Positions 32,748-41,859 of a stretch of DNA of 64,000 nucleotides are shown here, piece by piece (positions within the stretch are counted from its first letter, which is position 1; every line of letters starts with the position of its first letter). The position numbers and the translations under genes are program-made. The DNA comes from Pseudoalteromonas rhizosphaerae. Its GTDB lineage: Bacteria; Pseudomonadota; Gammaproteobacteria; Enterobacterales; Alteromonadaceae. The notes beneath the pieces are model-generated. The model saw only the letters and a program-made list of their open reading frames with translations. It had not been told where the DNA came from and did no database searches. Location: NCBI RefSeq assembly GCF_902498845.1, contig NZ_CABVLM010000012.1:1-64000 (forward strand), written 5' to 3'.

Positions 32748-34298
32748 ATGGTTTCTCAAGAGCTCGATTATTTTCGCGCTATTATCCAAGCCAATATGGA
32801 ACCACTGGCAAAAGTTACTGAGGTTAGCGAAATGGCTGAACTCAGTGCTCGTCTTGGTAATCAAGTATGGCTAAAGCGCGAAGATCAGCAGCCAGTTTAT
32901 TCGTTTAAACTGCGTGGTGCATACAACAAACTGGCTAAACTGCCAGCCGGTTCAGTGGTGATCACTGCCTCAGCTGGAAATCATGCTCAAGGGGTGGCGC
33001 TCAGTGCGTCACACTTAGGGCATCAAGCAACGATTGTAATGCCAGTGACGACCCCTGAAATCAAAGTCAATGCGGTACGTGCGCTTGGTGGCGAAGTGGT
33101 TTTACATGGCCATCATTTTGATGCTGCCAAAGCTTATGCACTAGAACTTACTGAGCAGCGCGACGGCATATTTGTTCCTCCATTTGATGATCCTGATGTA
33201 ATTGTAGGGCAAGGCACGGTTGCACGTGAATTAATGCAGCAGCTTAATCAACTTGATGCGGTATTTATTCCAGTTGGTGGTGGTGGCTTACTTGCTGGTA
33301 TGGCCGTGTATATAAAGTCATTGCGCCCAGATATAAAAGTAATCGGTGTAGAAGCTGATGAAAGTGCCTGTTTACAAGCGGCACTTGCAGCAGGCAAACC
33401 CGTCGAGCTTGAACGGGTTGGCAGTTTTGCCGATGGTGTTGCGGTAAAAATTATTGGTACCGAAACCTTTCGTTTGGCGCAAAAGTTTTGTGATGAAGTA
33501 GTCACTGTAACCGGTGATGAAATATGTGCGGCGATGCAAGATATTTTTGTTTCAACCCGTGCGATTGCTGAGCCATCAGGTGCGCTGGCAACGGCTGGGC
33601 TGAAAAAATGGTGTCAGCAAACAGGCCAAAAAGGGCTGCATTTAGCAGCTGTGTTATCTGGCGCAAACTTAAACTTTGACCGCTTACGTTATGTGGCTGA
33701 GCGTACTGCGCTGGGAGAGAAAAACGAAGCGTTGTTAGCAGTAACCATCAATGAAGAAAAAGGCAGCTTTAAACAGTTTTGCGCCTCATTAGGTGGTCGC
33801 GCAATTACTGAATTTAACTACCGTTACGCAGGCCCTGGTGAAGCGCAAATATTTGTTGGTGTTGCACTGCGCCAAGGTCAGCAAGAGTTAGATGAACTGA
33901 CAGCTGATTTAACCACCAATGGCTATCAATTTTGTGATTTATCAGATAACGAACTGGCTAAATTACATGTTCGTTATATGGTTGGTGGTAAAGCACCTGA
34001 GCAGATGCATGAGCGGTTATTACGCTTTGAGTTTCCTGAATATCCAGGCGCACTAGCGCGCTTTTTAGATACCTTAGGTAGCAATTGGAATATTACTTTG
34101 TTTCATTATCGTAATCATGGTGGTTCGATGGGCAATGTATTAGCAGGGTTTGCGATTGAGCCTAGTCAGTATGAGGTATTTAACGAGCATTTAAATCGCT
34201 TAGGTTACAGTGTGCAAGATGAAACACTGAATCCGTGTTTTACCCAATTTTTAACTACTCAACGTCCCATCGATAGGGTGCAAGCGGTTAATAATTAA
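32748..34298 (+). CDS. ilvA: Threonine dehydratase, biosynthetic
   Basis: 516 aa PLP enzyme making 2-oxobutanoate from threonine, the first committed step to isoleucine. The PLP Lys is about residue 54 in YSFKLRGAYNK; ASAGNHAQGVALSA and the glycine loop PVGGGGLLAG bind the cofactor phosphate. The C-terminal part (about 330-505) holds the two ACT-like regulatory domains of the isoleucine-inhibited form, ending in the NWNITLFHYRNHGG block. Only 2 bp separate it from ilvD. It is the last gene before a strong terminator. Confidence 0.96.
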   Translation: MVSQELDYFRAIIQANMEPLAKVTEVSEMAELSARLGNQVWLKREDQQPVYSFKLRGAYNKLAKLPAGSVVITASAGNHAQGVALSASHLGHQATIVMPVTTPEIKVNAVRALGGEVVLHGHHFDAAKAYALELTEQRDGIFVPPFDDPDVIVGQGTVARELMQQLNQLDAVFIPVGGGGLLAGMAVYIKSLRPDIKVIGVEADESACLQAALAAGKPVELERVGSFADGVAVKIIGTETFRLAQKFCDEVVTVTGDEICAAMQDIFVSTRAIAEPSGALATAGLKKWCQQTGQKGLHLAAVLSGANLNFDRLRYVAERTALGEKNEALLAVTINEEKGSFKQFCASLGGRAITEFNYRYAGPGEAQIFVGVALRQGQQELDELTADLTTNGYQFCDLSDNELAKLHVRYMVGGKAPEQMHERLLRFEFPEYPGALARFLDTLGSNWNITLFHYRNHGGSMGNVLAGFAIEPSQYEVFNEHLNRLGYSVQDETLNPCFTQFLTTQRPIDRVQAVNN

Positions 34299-34358
34299 AT
34301 ATATACCCAAACCACCAGAAGATACGAATTCTGTAGCTTGAAGTGGTTTTAGTATAAG

Positions 34359-34385
34359 CAAGCACCTCAATTGAGGTGCTTTTTT
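34359..34385 (+). terminator. Terminator of the ilv operon
   Basis: AGCACCTCA (34361-34369) and TGAGGTGCT (34372-34380) form a perfect 9-bp stem followed by six Ts. Confidence 0.9.
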
Positions 34386-34454
34386 GTCTCTTTGCAAACT
34401 CAATGTCTTGGGTTTATAGTTATAGCAATATTAGCCAACTAATTAGATTACGAT

Positions 34455-35504
34455 TTGTCATTAAAAGGACTGAAATTTCAGCTTTATGCTGCTCTGCTGA
34501 TACTTAGCGGGCAAAGTGTTGCGGCAGCGGATGTGACTTTACAACTAAAGTGGACGCATCAATTTCAATTTTCTGGTTACTATATGGCTCAGCAACAAGG
34601 CTTTTACAAAGCGGCAGGGCTAAACGTCACTATTTTACCAGCAGATCCTGAGAACCCAGATACCTTTAGTAAAGTGTTGGCTGGCCAAGCTCACTTCGGG
34701 GTCGGGCACTCAGGTATTTTACAGCAACGGATCGCAGGTAAACCCTTGGTGGCAATGGCTGCTATTTTACAATTTTCTCCTTATTGTTGGATGGTAAAAA
34801 AAAGCTCCGATATTTTTCATCCTCGGGATTTTGTCAATAAGCGTCTTAGCAGTATCAGCCGCAAAGAAAATGCCGAATTATTGGTAATGCTCGAACGCAG
34901 TGGTATCCAAACGAATAATTTACCTTCTTATGAAAGTGGTAACAGCACTACGGATTGGTTAGCTGGGAGTATTGATGCGATGCAAGTGTACGTGACTAAT
35001 GAGCCGTATATTATGCGTGAGCAAGGCATCGACTATAGACTTATTTGCCCGCAGAAGTATGGAATTAATGTGTATAGCGATATTCTTTACACCACAGAAA
35101 ATATGCTCGAACAACACCCGCAAACAGTTGAAGCATTTTATCAGGCCAGCTTAAAGGGCTGGCGCTATGCAATGATGCATATGGATGAAACAATTGCATT
35201 AACTCAACACCAATACGCACCCAATAAAAGCTTTTCTCAGCTTGCCTATGAAGCTGAAGTATTGAGTGATTATATTTTACCACCAGGCACTAATTTAGGC
35301 TCTATGTCGATAGCGAAATGGCGGTTGATTGCTGATCTATACGGGATTGAGCAAGATGCCTTTAATCAGGCGCAAGATGGCTTTATTTACCAGTATGTTG
35401 AACCTGAAAAAATTAAAATGTCGTGGATGCTTATTACAGCAATTATAATTAGTTTGTTATCGATACCACTTTATTTACGCTTGATGTTCAGAAAAAGCGT
35501 ATAA
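34455..35504 (+). CDS. NMT1/THI5-type binding protein with C-terminal membrane anchor
   Basis: 349 aa. A signal peptide ending in SVAAA is followed by an NMT1/THI5-like periplasmic-binding domain (LQLKWTHQFQFSGYYMAQQQGFYKAAGLNVTI, later AGQAHFGVGHSG). One membrane helix lies near the end (WMLITAIIISLLSIPLYL, about 325-342), then only seven residues (MFRKSV-type tail). The start is TTG. Such domains usually serve ABC importers of pyrimidine-like compounds, or form the sensor of GGDEF or kinase proteins. Here neither an importer nor an output domain follows. Confidence 0.82.
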   Translation: MSLKGLKFQLYAALLILSGQSVAAADVTLQLKWTHQFQFSGYYMAQQQGFYKAAGLNVTILPADPENPDTFSKVLAGQAHFGVGHSGILQQRIAGKPLVAMAAILQFSPYCWMVKKSSDIFHPRDFVNKRLSSISRKENAELLVMLERSGIQTNNLPSYESGNSTTDWLAGSIDAMQVYVTNEPYIMREQGIDYRLICPQKYGINVYSDILYTTENMLEQHPQTVEAFYQASLKGWRYAMMHMDETIALTQHQYAPNKSFSQLAYEAEVLSDYILPPGTNLGSMSIAKWRLIADLYGIEQDAFNQAQDGFIYQYVEPEKIKMSWMLITAIIISLLSIPLYLRLMFRKSV

Positions 35505-35536
35505 TGCATAGATGAAATGACCATCGCTAAAATCAC

Positions 35537-36730
35537 ATGAGCCTTGCTGAGCAGTTTACAGCCCTAGATAACTTATTACATAGTACTCGCCACTATTGGC
35601 AATGCACTGCATTCGATTTTGATCTGCTGCCATGGCCTGAATTAGAACAACCATTAACGCTGTTGAGCGATCAACAAGTTGCCGAACTCGATAGCAATCA
35701 AGATGCCTTGTATCAATTTTTTAGCCCGTATATTCCCGTAGTCAATAACTTAGCTACATTGTGTGACTTACCTCAAGCCTCCACTACGCGTAGCGAATAT
35801 CCGTTTTGGATCAGCAATGGTATTAAAGGGCGCAAGTTTGCGCAGCTGCAAGATTTTGTCTGTGCGCTTGGCCAAGAATCACAACTACCTGTATTAGAAT
35901 GGTGTGCAGGGAAAGGCCATTTAGGACGTATGCTGGCATTTAACCGTGCGCCGAGTGTGCACAGCATCGAACTGCAACAACATTTATGTGAACAAGGTCA
36001 GCAAAGTGCTCAGCAACAAGGGCTAGCCATGCACTTTAGCCAAGCAGATGTACTTAAAGATGATGTAACTGAGTATTTTCAACAAGCACAACATGCCGTA
36101 GCGCTGCATGCTTGCGGAGCGTTACATCAGACCTTCATGAGCACCGCAGCTAGCGCGCAAACGCAAAAAATCAGTTTATCCCCGTGTTGCTATCACTTAT
36201 TCACCGCTAATGATTATCAAGCTATGAGCGATGCCGGAAAGCGTAGTCAACTGCAGTTAACGCATCGTGATTTAAAATTAGCACTACAAGAGACGGTGAC
36301 AGCGCCTTCTCGGGTAGATAAAGTTCGTAAAACTGAAGTGCAATGGCGGTTGGGTTTTGATGCCTTGCGCAAAAGTCTCACCAGCGAACAAAATTATGTC
36401 AGTGTGCCCTCAGTTAACAAAGCTATTTTTTCAGATTCATTTAAAGCTTTTTGTGCATGGGCAGCGGAGAAAAAGGCGCTAGATATACCGCAAGGTATTG
36501 ATTATGAATCCTTTTTAAAAAAAGGCGAAATGCGCAAAAAAGTCACTGAACGTATCGAACTGGTCCGTCATGTGTTTAGAAGAGCAATTGAGGTTTGGCT
36601 TGTGCTCGATCGTGCTTTATATTTGCAACAACAAGGTTATCAAGTCAGTGTGCAGACGTTTTGCGAAAAACAATTAACGCCACGTAATATCTTGATCCAA
36701 GCTACCGTCAAAGACAGAAAAGAGATGTAA
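35537..36730 (+). CDS. SAM-dependent methyltransferase, PF13679-like
   Basis: 397 aa. The S-adenosylmethionine-binding motif is LEWCAGKGHLGRMLAF (about 119-134), followed by an acidic strand end (VHSIELQ) and ALHACGALHQTF; PCCYHLF occupies the usual position of the catalytic motif. It resembles the METTL25/RRNAD1-like or GSTCD-like methyltransferase group (Methyltransf_32). The target is unknown; RNA or protein is possible. It overlaps the carbonic anhydrase gene by one base (TAATG), so the two form an operon. Confidence 0.8.
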   Translation: MSLAEQFTALDNLLHSTRHYWQCTAFDFDLLPWPELEQPLTLLSDQQVAELDSNQDALYQFFSPYIPVVNNLATLCDLPQASTTRSEYPFWISNGIKGRKFAQLQDFVCALGQESQLPVLEWCAGKGHLGRMLAFNRAPSVHSIELQQHLCEQGQQSAQQQGLAMHFSQADVLKDDVTEYFQQAQHAVALHACGALHQTFMSTAASAQTQKISLSPCCYHLFTANDYQAMSDAGKRSQLQLTHRDLKLALQETVTAPSRVDKVRKTEVQWRLGFDALRKSLTSEQNYVSVPSVNKAIFSDSFKAFCAWAAEKKALDIPQGIDYESFLKKGEMRKKVTERIELVRHVFRRAIEVWLVLDRALYLQQQGYQVSVQTFCEKQLTPRNILIQATVKDRKEM

Positions 36731-37389
36731 TGAGAAAATTAAAAAACTTATTTGAAAATAATAAACGCTGGGCTGAACGAACGTGTAAAGATGATCCAGA
36801 ATTTTTTAAAATTCTATCCATGCAGCAAAACCCAGAATACTTGTGGATTGGTTGTTCGGACTCTCGCGTACCGGCTAATGAAATCGTTGATCTAATGCCG
36901 GGTGAGCTATTTGTTCATCGTAATGTGGCGAATGTGGTGGTGCATACCGATCATAACTGCTTATCAGTGATGCAGTACGCCGTTGAAGTGTTAAAAGTTA
37001 AACATATTATGGTTGTTGGTCACTATGGCTGTGGTGGTGTTCAGGCAGTACTCAAAGATGCTAAGTTTGGTTTAATTGATAACTGGCTTCGTCACGTCGG
37101 TGATGTAAAAGAAAAATACACCTCAAAGATCAATGCACTCGCAGAAAAAGATCGTCTCAATAGCTTGATTGAATTGAATGTAATTGAGCAAGTACGCAAT
37201 GTATGCCGTACTAATATCGTCCAAGAAGCATGGCAGCGTGGCCAAGAGTTGACTATTCATGGATGGGTTTATGGTCTGGCAAACGGTCACTTACACGACT
37301 TAGAGTCAGTCGTTACTTGTGCCGATGAAGTTGATGTTAACTATAAAAGTGCTGGGCTTAAAGTGTTTGAACGTTACGTAGTAGAATAA
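36730..37389 (+). CDS. can: Beta-class carbonic anhydrase
   Basis: 219 aa zinc enzyme interconverting CO2 and bicarbonate. All active-site residues fall at the same numbers as in E. coli Can: Cys42, Asp44 and Arg46 in GCSDSRVPAN, and His98 and Cys101 in GHYGCGG. Length agrees (E. coli 220). It is coupled to the preceding methyltransferase gene. It supplies bicarbonate for carboxylation reactions in ordinary air. Confidence 0.96.
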   Translation: MRKLKNLFENNKRWAERTCKDDPEFFKILSMQQNPEYLWIGCSDSRVPANEIVDLMPGELFVHRNVANVVVHTDHNCLSVMQYAVEVLKVKHIMVVGHYGCGGVQAVLKDAKFGLIDNWLRHVGDVKEKYTSKINALAEKDRLNSLIELNVIEQVRNVCRTNIVQEAWQRGQELTIHGWVYGLANGHLHDLESVVTCADEVDVNYKSAGLKVFERYVVE

Positions 37390-37498
37390 GTACGTAACCT
37401 AAGCACTGCGTCCTATCTGGGCGCGGGCTACCTTCAGTAATTGTAATCTTAGTTTTAAAGGCTAAGTCGATGTGTTTTTTGTGTGGTGAAAACACCCT

Positions 37499-38296
37499 CT
37501 ATACTTTCGGTGTTTTTCGCTTGCGATATTGCAGTGGTGTTTCAAAAGTAAAATTATGAAAGGCATGACAAAAGTGAGCATGATCATAATAGCCACATTG
37601 CAAGGCTATATCTGTTATCGGTGTTTGGCTGTCAGCTAGAAGTGTGCGTGCGGCTTTTAGTCGGTAAAATTGCTGTAATTGAGCTGGACTAACCCCGGCT
37701 TCTTTTTTTAAGCGACGCTCAAGAGTACGACGTGTCAGGCCAAGTTGCTTGCCAACACAGCTGGTGGAATTATTGAGTTGAATGAGCTGCTTGATCACTT
37801 TAATTGTATTGCTTGTTACGAGTTGATTGCTAATTGCTTGGCTGAGTAACCACTGCTCGAGTAAATACAGTTGGCTGGTTAGTGGACTGCTTTGCATTTG
37901 TTCAACACATGCTATTAAACTGTGATACCAGCTTGGGGTAAAATCTTCACCGAGTAGATAATTTTCTTCAGCTAACTCGTGTAGCGTTATACCTAATAAG
38001 TGATAAGCACCAGTAGGCGCAAAACGAATACTGACTAAATAATCCTGATTGCTGAAAGTTGTTGCCTGCGTTTGACGATTAAATGCGAAGGTAATAAGGG
38101 GTGTCGCATTGCTAAAATTAATTGTTAGGCTTGCGCCTGCATCAGGGTAGAGCTTTTCTTTAAATAACTGTGCTGCTTGTGTGGTTGTTGAACCTATTTT
38201 CCAATAACACTGCACCCAATCAGTTAAGCGTTGATCGGGTGCGAATTTTTGAAAGCTCAAATGGGGCAATGGATCATTTACTAATAAAATGGCCAT
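37499..38296 (-). CDS. AraC-family transcriptional regulator
   Basis: 265 aa. The C-terminal double helix-turn-helix is clear (LTRRTLERRLKKEAGVSPAQLQQFYRLKAAR, then PITDIALQCGYYDHAHFCHAF and TPLQYRKRK). The N-terminal part, with FAPDQRLTDWVQCYWKI and a LYPDAGASLTINF strand, resembles the DUF6597 domain found in many AraC regulators of unknown ligand. It starts 14 bp after the map stop on the same strand, so it may be transcribed with map. Confidence 0.87.
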   Translation of the reverse strand: MAILLVNDPLPHLSFQKFAPDQRLTDWVQCYWKIGSTTTQAAQLFKEKLYPDAGASLTINFSNATPLITFAFNRQTQATTFSNQDYLVSIRFAPTGAYHLLGITLHELAEENYLLGEDFTPSWYHSLIACVEQMQSSPLTSQLYLLEQWLLSQAISNQLVTSNTIKVIKQLIQLNNSTSCVGKQLGLTRRTLERRLKKEAGVSPAQLQQFYRLKAARTLLADSQTPITDIALQCGYYDHAHFCHAFHNFTFETPLQYRKRKTPKV

Positions 38297-38310
38297 GGTG
38301 TTAACCTGAC

Positions 38311-39096
38311 TTATACCGTCGCAATAGCGATTTCTTCTTCGCGTAAAGTCAGTACTTCATAGCCGTCAGCGGTGACGACTATGGTGTGCTCCCACTGCGC
38401 AGAAAGCTTTTTATCGCGAGTAACCACAGTCCAGCCATCCGGTTTAGTTTTTACTTTTGCTGCCCCTTGGTTGATCATTGGCTCAATGGTAAAGGTCATA
38501 CCTTCTTTAAGTTCAACGCCGGTATTGCGTTTACCATAATGTAAAACTTGCGGCTCTTCGTGCATTTGCTCACCAATACCATGTCCGCAGTATTCACGTA
38601 CAACGCTATAGCCATTAGTATGGGCAAAATTAGCGATAGCGTTGCCTATATCGCCTAACCTCACTCCCGGTTTTACGAGCTTGATGCCTTGCCACATTGC
38701 TTGATAAGTTTTTTCGACTAAGCGCTTGGCCAACGGAGACACTTCACCAAGCATATACATTTTACTTGAATCGGCAATAAAGCCATTCTTCTCAAGGGTA
38801 ATATCTAGATTGACAATATCGCCAGATTTTAATGCGCGTTTAGAGTCTGGAAAACCGTGGCAGACTACTTCATTTACTGAGCTGTTTAACACATAAGGAT
38901 AATCGTATTGGCCTTTGCTGGCAGGACGCGCAGCAAGCTCATCAACAATATAGCGCTCAACTAAATCATTGATCTCCATGGTGGTGATGCCGATTTTGAC
39001 CTGTTGATCTAAATAGGCAAATACCTTTGCCAGTAGGCGACCAGACTCACGCATTAGCTCTATTTGTGCGGGAGTTTTAATAATTATTTCACTCAT
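38311..39096 (-). CDS. map: Methionine aminopeptidase, type I
   Basis: 261 aa metalloprotease that removes the initiator Met from new proteins. Metal ligands sit in DIVNLDITLEKNGFIADSS (two Asp), REYCGHGIGEQMHEEPQ (His), FTIEPMI (Glu) and WEHTIVV (Glu). No N-terminal zinc-finger extension. Gene context is not that of the essential copy beside rpsB; it overlaps a ParD-like gene by 8 bp, as seen in other marine gammaproteobacteria. It may therefore be a second map copy. Confidence 0.93.
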   Translation of the reverse strand: MSEIIIKTPAQIELMRESGRLLAKVFAYLDQQVKIGITTMEINDLVERYIVDELAARPASKGQYDYPYVLNSSVNEVVCHGFPDSKRALKSGDIVNLDITLEKNGFIADSSKMYMLGEVSPLAKRLVEKTYQAMWQGIKLVKPGVRLGDIGNAIANFAHTNGYSVVREYCGHGIGEQMHEEPQVLHYGKRNTGVELKEGMTFTIEPMINQGAAKVKTKPDGWTVVTRDKKLSAQWEHTIVVTADGYEVLTLREEEIAIATV

Positions 39097-39295
39097 GCAA
39101 AGATTCTCCTGCTGTTACATCGGCTTGTGCAAGTTGCTGTTTGATTATTTCGGCGTAGGTCATGGTTGGATTAAGCTCAGCTAGCATGCCTATCTTTATC
39201 CAGTATTCAGATTGAGAGTTTATAGATCGTACCATAGTGGTACTGGCTTTGCGGATCTCTTCGTGCAGTTGGTCGCTGATTTTTACGATACCCAT
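39089..39295 (-). CDS. ParD-like family protein
   Basis: 68 aa. From the chosen ATG it reads MGIVKISDQLHEEIRKASTTMVRSINSQSEYWIKIG, the ribbon-helix-helix-like start of the ParD_like family (PF11903). The longer frame upstream to 39463 runs through the ubiK terminator and is rejected. It overlaps the map start by 8 bp, so the two are coupled. No ParE-like toxin is adjacent; it may be a regulator or a lone antitoxin rather than half of a toxin-antitoxin pair. Confidence 0.8.
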   Translation of the reverse strand: MGIVKISDQLHEEIRKASTTMVRSINSQSEYWIKIGMLAELNPTMTYAEIIKQQLAQADVTAGESLHE

Positions 39296-39359
39296 AACAG
39301 TGCCTATATATAAAACGTATACGTATCGTATATAGATGTTGAGCTGTATGCAAGGCGTA

Positions 39360-39389
39360 AAACAAATCAGGCAGCCGAAGCTGCCTGAA
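39360..39389 (-). terminator. Terminator of ubiK
   Basis: Read on the - strand, CAGGCAGC and GCTGCCTG surround a TTCG loop and are followed by ATTTGTTTT. It lies 19 bp after the ubiK stop. Confidence 0.8.
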
Positions 39390-39407
39390 GTAATAACTAA
39401 AACAGTA

Positions 39408-39680
39408 TTATTCTGGTTGCTCGCTTTGCTTATTACTACTGAGTTGTTGCTCAAGTAGTGCAACTTTTGCTTCTAATGCAACGAGCTTTTCGCGGGTGCG
39501 AATTAGTACTTGGCTTTGTACATCAAATTCTTCACGGCTGACAAAGTCCATCTCAGCAAGCTTATTTTGAATAGCTTGTTTGGTTTTCGCTTCAAACGTA
39601 TCGGCAAGGTTTTTAACGCCTTGCGGCATGTTACTGGAAATCTGTTTGGCAATTTCTTCAAGTTTTGCTGGGTTGATCAT
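39408..39680 (-). CDS. ubiK: Ubiquinone biosynthesis accessory factor UbiK
   Basis: 90 aa coiled-coil protein of the BMFP/YqiC family: MINPAKLEEIAKQISSNMP at the start, FVSREEFDVQSQVL in the centre, and a C-terminal heptad helix (LVALEAKVALLEQQL). It helps assemble the aerobic ubiquinone pathway with UbiJ. Divergent from rep, with 113 bp between the starts. Size is typical. Confidence 0.9.
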   Translation of the reverse strand: MINPAKLEEIAKQISSNMPQGVKNLADTFEAKTKQAIQNKLAEMDFVSREEFDVQSQVLIRTREKLVALEAKVALLEQQLSSNKQSEQPE

Positions 39681-39793
39681 GTCTGTCCCTTACTGTCGCG
39701 TAAATGATAATGGCTAATGTTACCTTATTGGCTAGGCGTATTGTAGTGATTACGTTAAAATTGCCGGTCTTTAATGCAATCTCTTTGGTCGAT

Positions 39794-41812
39794 ATGAAAC
39801 TCAATCCTAAACAAGATGAAGCGGTAAAATATATTAGTGGTCCATGCCTAGTGCTGGCGGGGGCGGGATCAGGAAAAACTCGTGTAATTACTAATAAAAT
39901 CGCTTACTTAGTACAAAAATGTGAGTATCAAGCACGTAATATTGCCGCGGTGACCTTTACTAATAAAGCGGCGAAAGAGATGCGCGAGCGAGTTTTTCAA
40001 ACGTTAGGTAAAAAAGAGTCAAAAGGCTTGTGGGTATCTACCTTTCATACCTTAGGCCTTGAGATCATTAAAAAAGAACTAACAACGCTGGGTTTTAAAC
40101 CCGGCTTTTCATTATTTGATGATCAAGATACCGGGCAATTAATTGCTGACTTAACTGAAGAAGAGCTAAAAAAAGACAAAGATTTACTCAATCTATTAAA
40201 AATGCAAATAGGCAGCTGGAAGAACGAGCTTATTTTACCAGAGCAAGCGATTCGCGAAGCGCGAGAGCCACAAAAAGCGCTATTTGCGCAATTGTATGCG
40301 CGTTATCAAACCCAGTTACGCGCTTATAATGCTTTGGATTTTGATGATTTGATCATGATCCCCACCTTATTACTGATCAATAATGCAACCTCGCGTGAGC
40401 GCTGGCAACAACGTTTCCGTTACCTGTTGGTGGATGAATATCAAGATACCAATACCAGTCAATATCAATTAGTTAAGTTGCTTGTGGGTGAGCGTGCGCG
40501 TTTTACCGTGGTAGGCGATGACGATCAATCAATCTATTCATGGCGCGGTGCACGACCACAAAACTTAGTGTTATTAAGCAAAGACTTTCCAGGTTTACGA
40601 CTCATTAAGCTTGAGCAAAACTATCGCAGTGTGAAGCGTATTTTAAAGGCTGCTAATATCTTGATTGCCAATAACCCTCATGAATTTGATAAAAAACTGT
40701 TTAGTGAGTTAGAAAATGGCGAGCCGATCAAAGTGATTGGCTGTCGTGATGAAGAGCATGAATCAGAGCGGGTCGTCGCCGAGATCATCTCGCATAAATT
40801 TATGAAGCGCACCAGTTATAAAGATTACGCTATTTTGTACCGTGGTAATCACCAAGCGCGTGGCTTTGAAAAGTCGTTAATGAGTAACCGAATACCTTAC
40901 AAGATCAGTGGCGGAATGTCGTTTTTCTCACGCTCTGAGATCAAAGATATAATGGCGTACTTGCGCTTATTGGTGAATCAAGATGACGACAATGCGTTTC
41001 TACGTATTGTGAATACTCCGCGCCGTGAAATAGGCACAGTTACGCTGGAAAAGTTGGGTACCTTAGCCAATGAAAAACATGCCAGTTTATTTGCCACCTG
41101 TTTTGATAACGACTTAGGTTATCGCTTAAAAGGTCGTGGCTTAAACTCGTTGGCCGGATTTGCACGTTGGGTGGTTGAGCTGTCAGATAATGCGGTACGT
41201 GGTGATACCCTAGAAGCGGTAAAAGATTTAGTTAGACAAATAAATTACGAAGCCTATTTATACGAGTCATCGCCGAGTGCGAAAGCCGCAGAAATGCGCA
41301 TGAAGAATGTTTCTGAGTTGTACCGTTGGATCACCGATATGCTCACCGGTGATGCGGATAACCCGCCATTGACGCTTGCTGAAGTGGTGAGTAAGTTAAC
41401 GTTGCGTGACATGTTAGAACGTAACGAAGAAGAAGATGAAGCCGATGCGGTGCAATTACTCACGTTACATGCCTCTAAAGGCTTGGAGTATCCTTACGTA
41501 TTTATGGTCGGCATGGAAGAGGGCTTATTACCGCATCAAGTAAGTATTGATGAAGAAAACGTTGATGAAGAGCGTCGCTTAGCCTATGTGGGGATCACTC
41601 GTGCTCAGCAAGAGCTGACCATGACCTATGCAAAAATTCGTCGTCAATTTGGCGAAACATCACAAACCGAGTTGAGCCGCTTTATACAAGAGCTACCGCA
41701 AGATGATTTAGCATTTGAAAATAAAAAAGCGCCAAATACGCAAGCCGAACGAATGGAAAAGGGCCAAGCCAGAGTCGCTAATTTACGTGCCATGCTGAAA
41801 AAGCCTGAGTAG
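39794..41812 (+). CDS. rep: ATP-dependent DNA helicase Rep
   Basis: 672 aa, one residue shorter than E. coli Rep. Superfamily 1A motifs are [17 protein letters not shown] (Walker A), [22 protein letters not shown] (Walker B), [20 protein letters not shown] and [17 protein letters not shown], and the C-terminus has [10 protein letters not shown]. Rep unwinds 3' to 5' and clears proteins ahead of replication forks. The ATG at 39794 ([11 protein letters not shown]) matches the family; the longer frame from 39704 adds 30 residues not found in Rep. Confidence 0.95.
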   Translation: MKLNPKQDEAVKYISGPCLVLAGAGSGKTRVITNKIAYLVQKCEYQARNIAAVTFTNKAAKEMRERVFQTLGKKESKGLWVSTFHTLGLEIIKKELTTLGFKPGFSLFDDQDTGQLIADLTEEELKKDKDLLNLLKMQIGSWKNELILPEQAIREAREPQKALFAQLYARYQTQLRAYNALDFDDLIMIPTLLLINNATSRERWQQRFRYLLVDEYQDTNTSQYQLVKLLVGERARFTVVGDDDQSIYSWRGARPQNLVLLSKDFPGLRLIKLEQNYRSVKRILKAANILIANNPHEFDKKLFSELENGEPIKVIGCRDEEHESERVVAEIISHKFMKRTSYKDYAILYRGNHQARGFEKSLMSNRIPYKISGGMSFFSRSEIKDIMAYLRLLVNQDDDNAFLRIVNTPRREIGTVTLEKLGTLANEKHASLFATCFDNDLGYRLKGRGLNSLAGFARWVVELSDNAVRGDTLEAVKDLVRQINYEAYLYESSPSAKAAEMRMKNVSELYRWITDMLTGDADNPPLTLAEVVSKLTLRDMLERNEEEDEADAVQLLTLHASKGLEYPYVFMVGMEEGLLPHQVSIDEENVDEERRLAYVGITRAQQELTMTYAKIRRQFGETSQTELSRFIQELPQDDLAFENKKAPNTQAERMEKGQARVANLRAMLKKPE

Positions 41813-41824
41813 TTCATCTAAACT

Positions 41825-41848
41825 GCGGATAATAAACTGGTTATCCGC
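41825..41848. terminator. Hairpin between convergent rep and GGDEF genes
   Basis: GCGGATAA and TTATCCGC arms around an 8-base loop, in a 47-bp gap between convergent stop codons. No T run, so its strength is uncertain. Confidence 0.45.
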
Positions 41849-41859
41849 GACGCATATCG

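Noticed and set aside
38311..39295. Toxin-antitoxin pair
   Set aside because: The ParD-like gene is next to map, and no ParE or other toxin is present.
39296..39463. N-terminal extension of the ParD-like protein
   Set aside because: It would run through the ubiK terminator and has no family similarity; ATG 39295 matches the family start.
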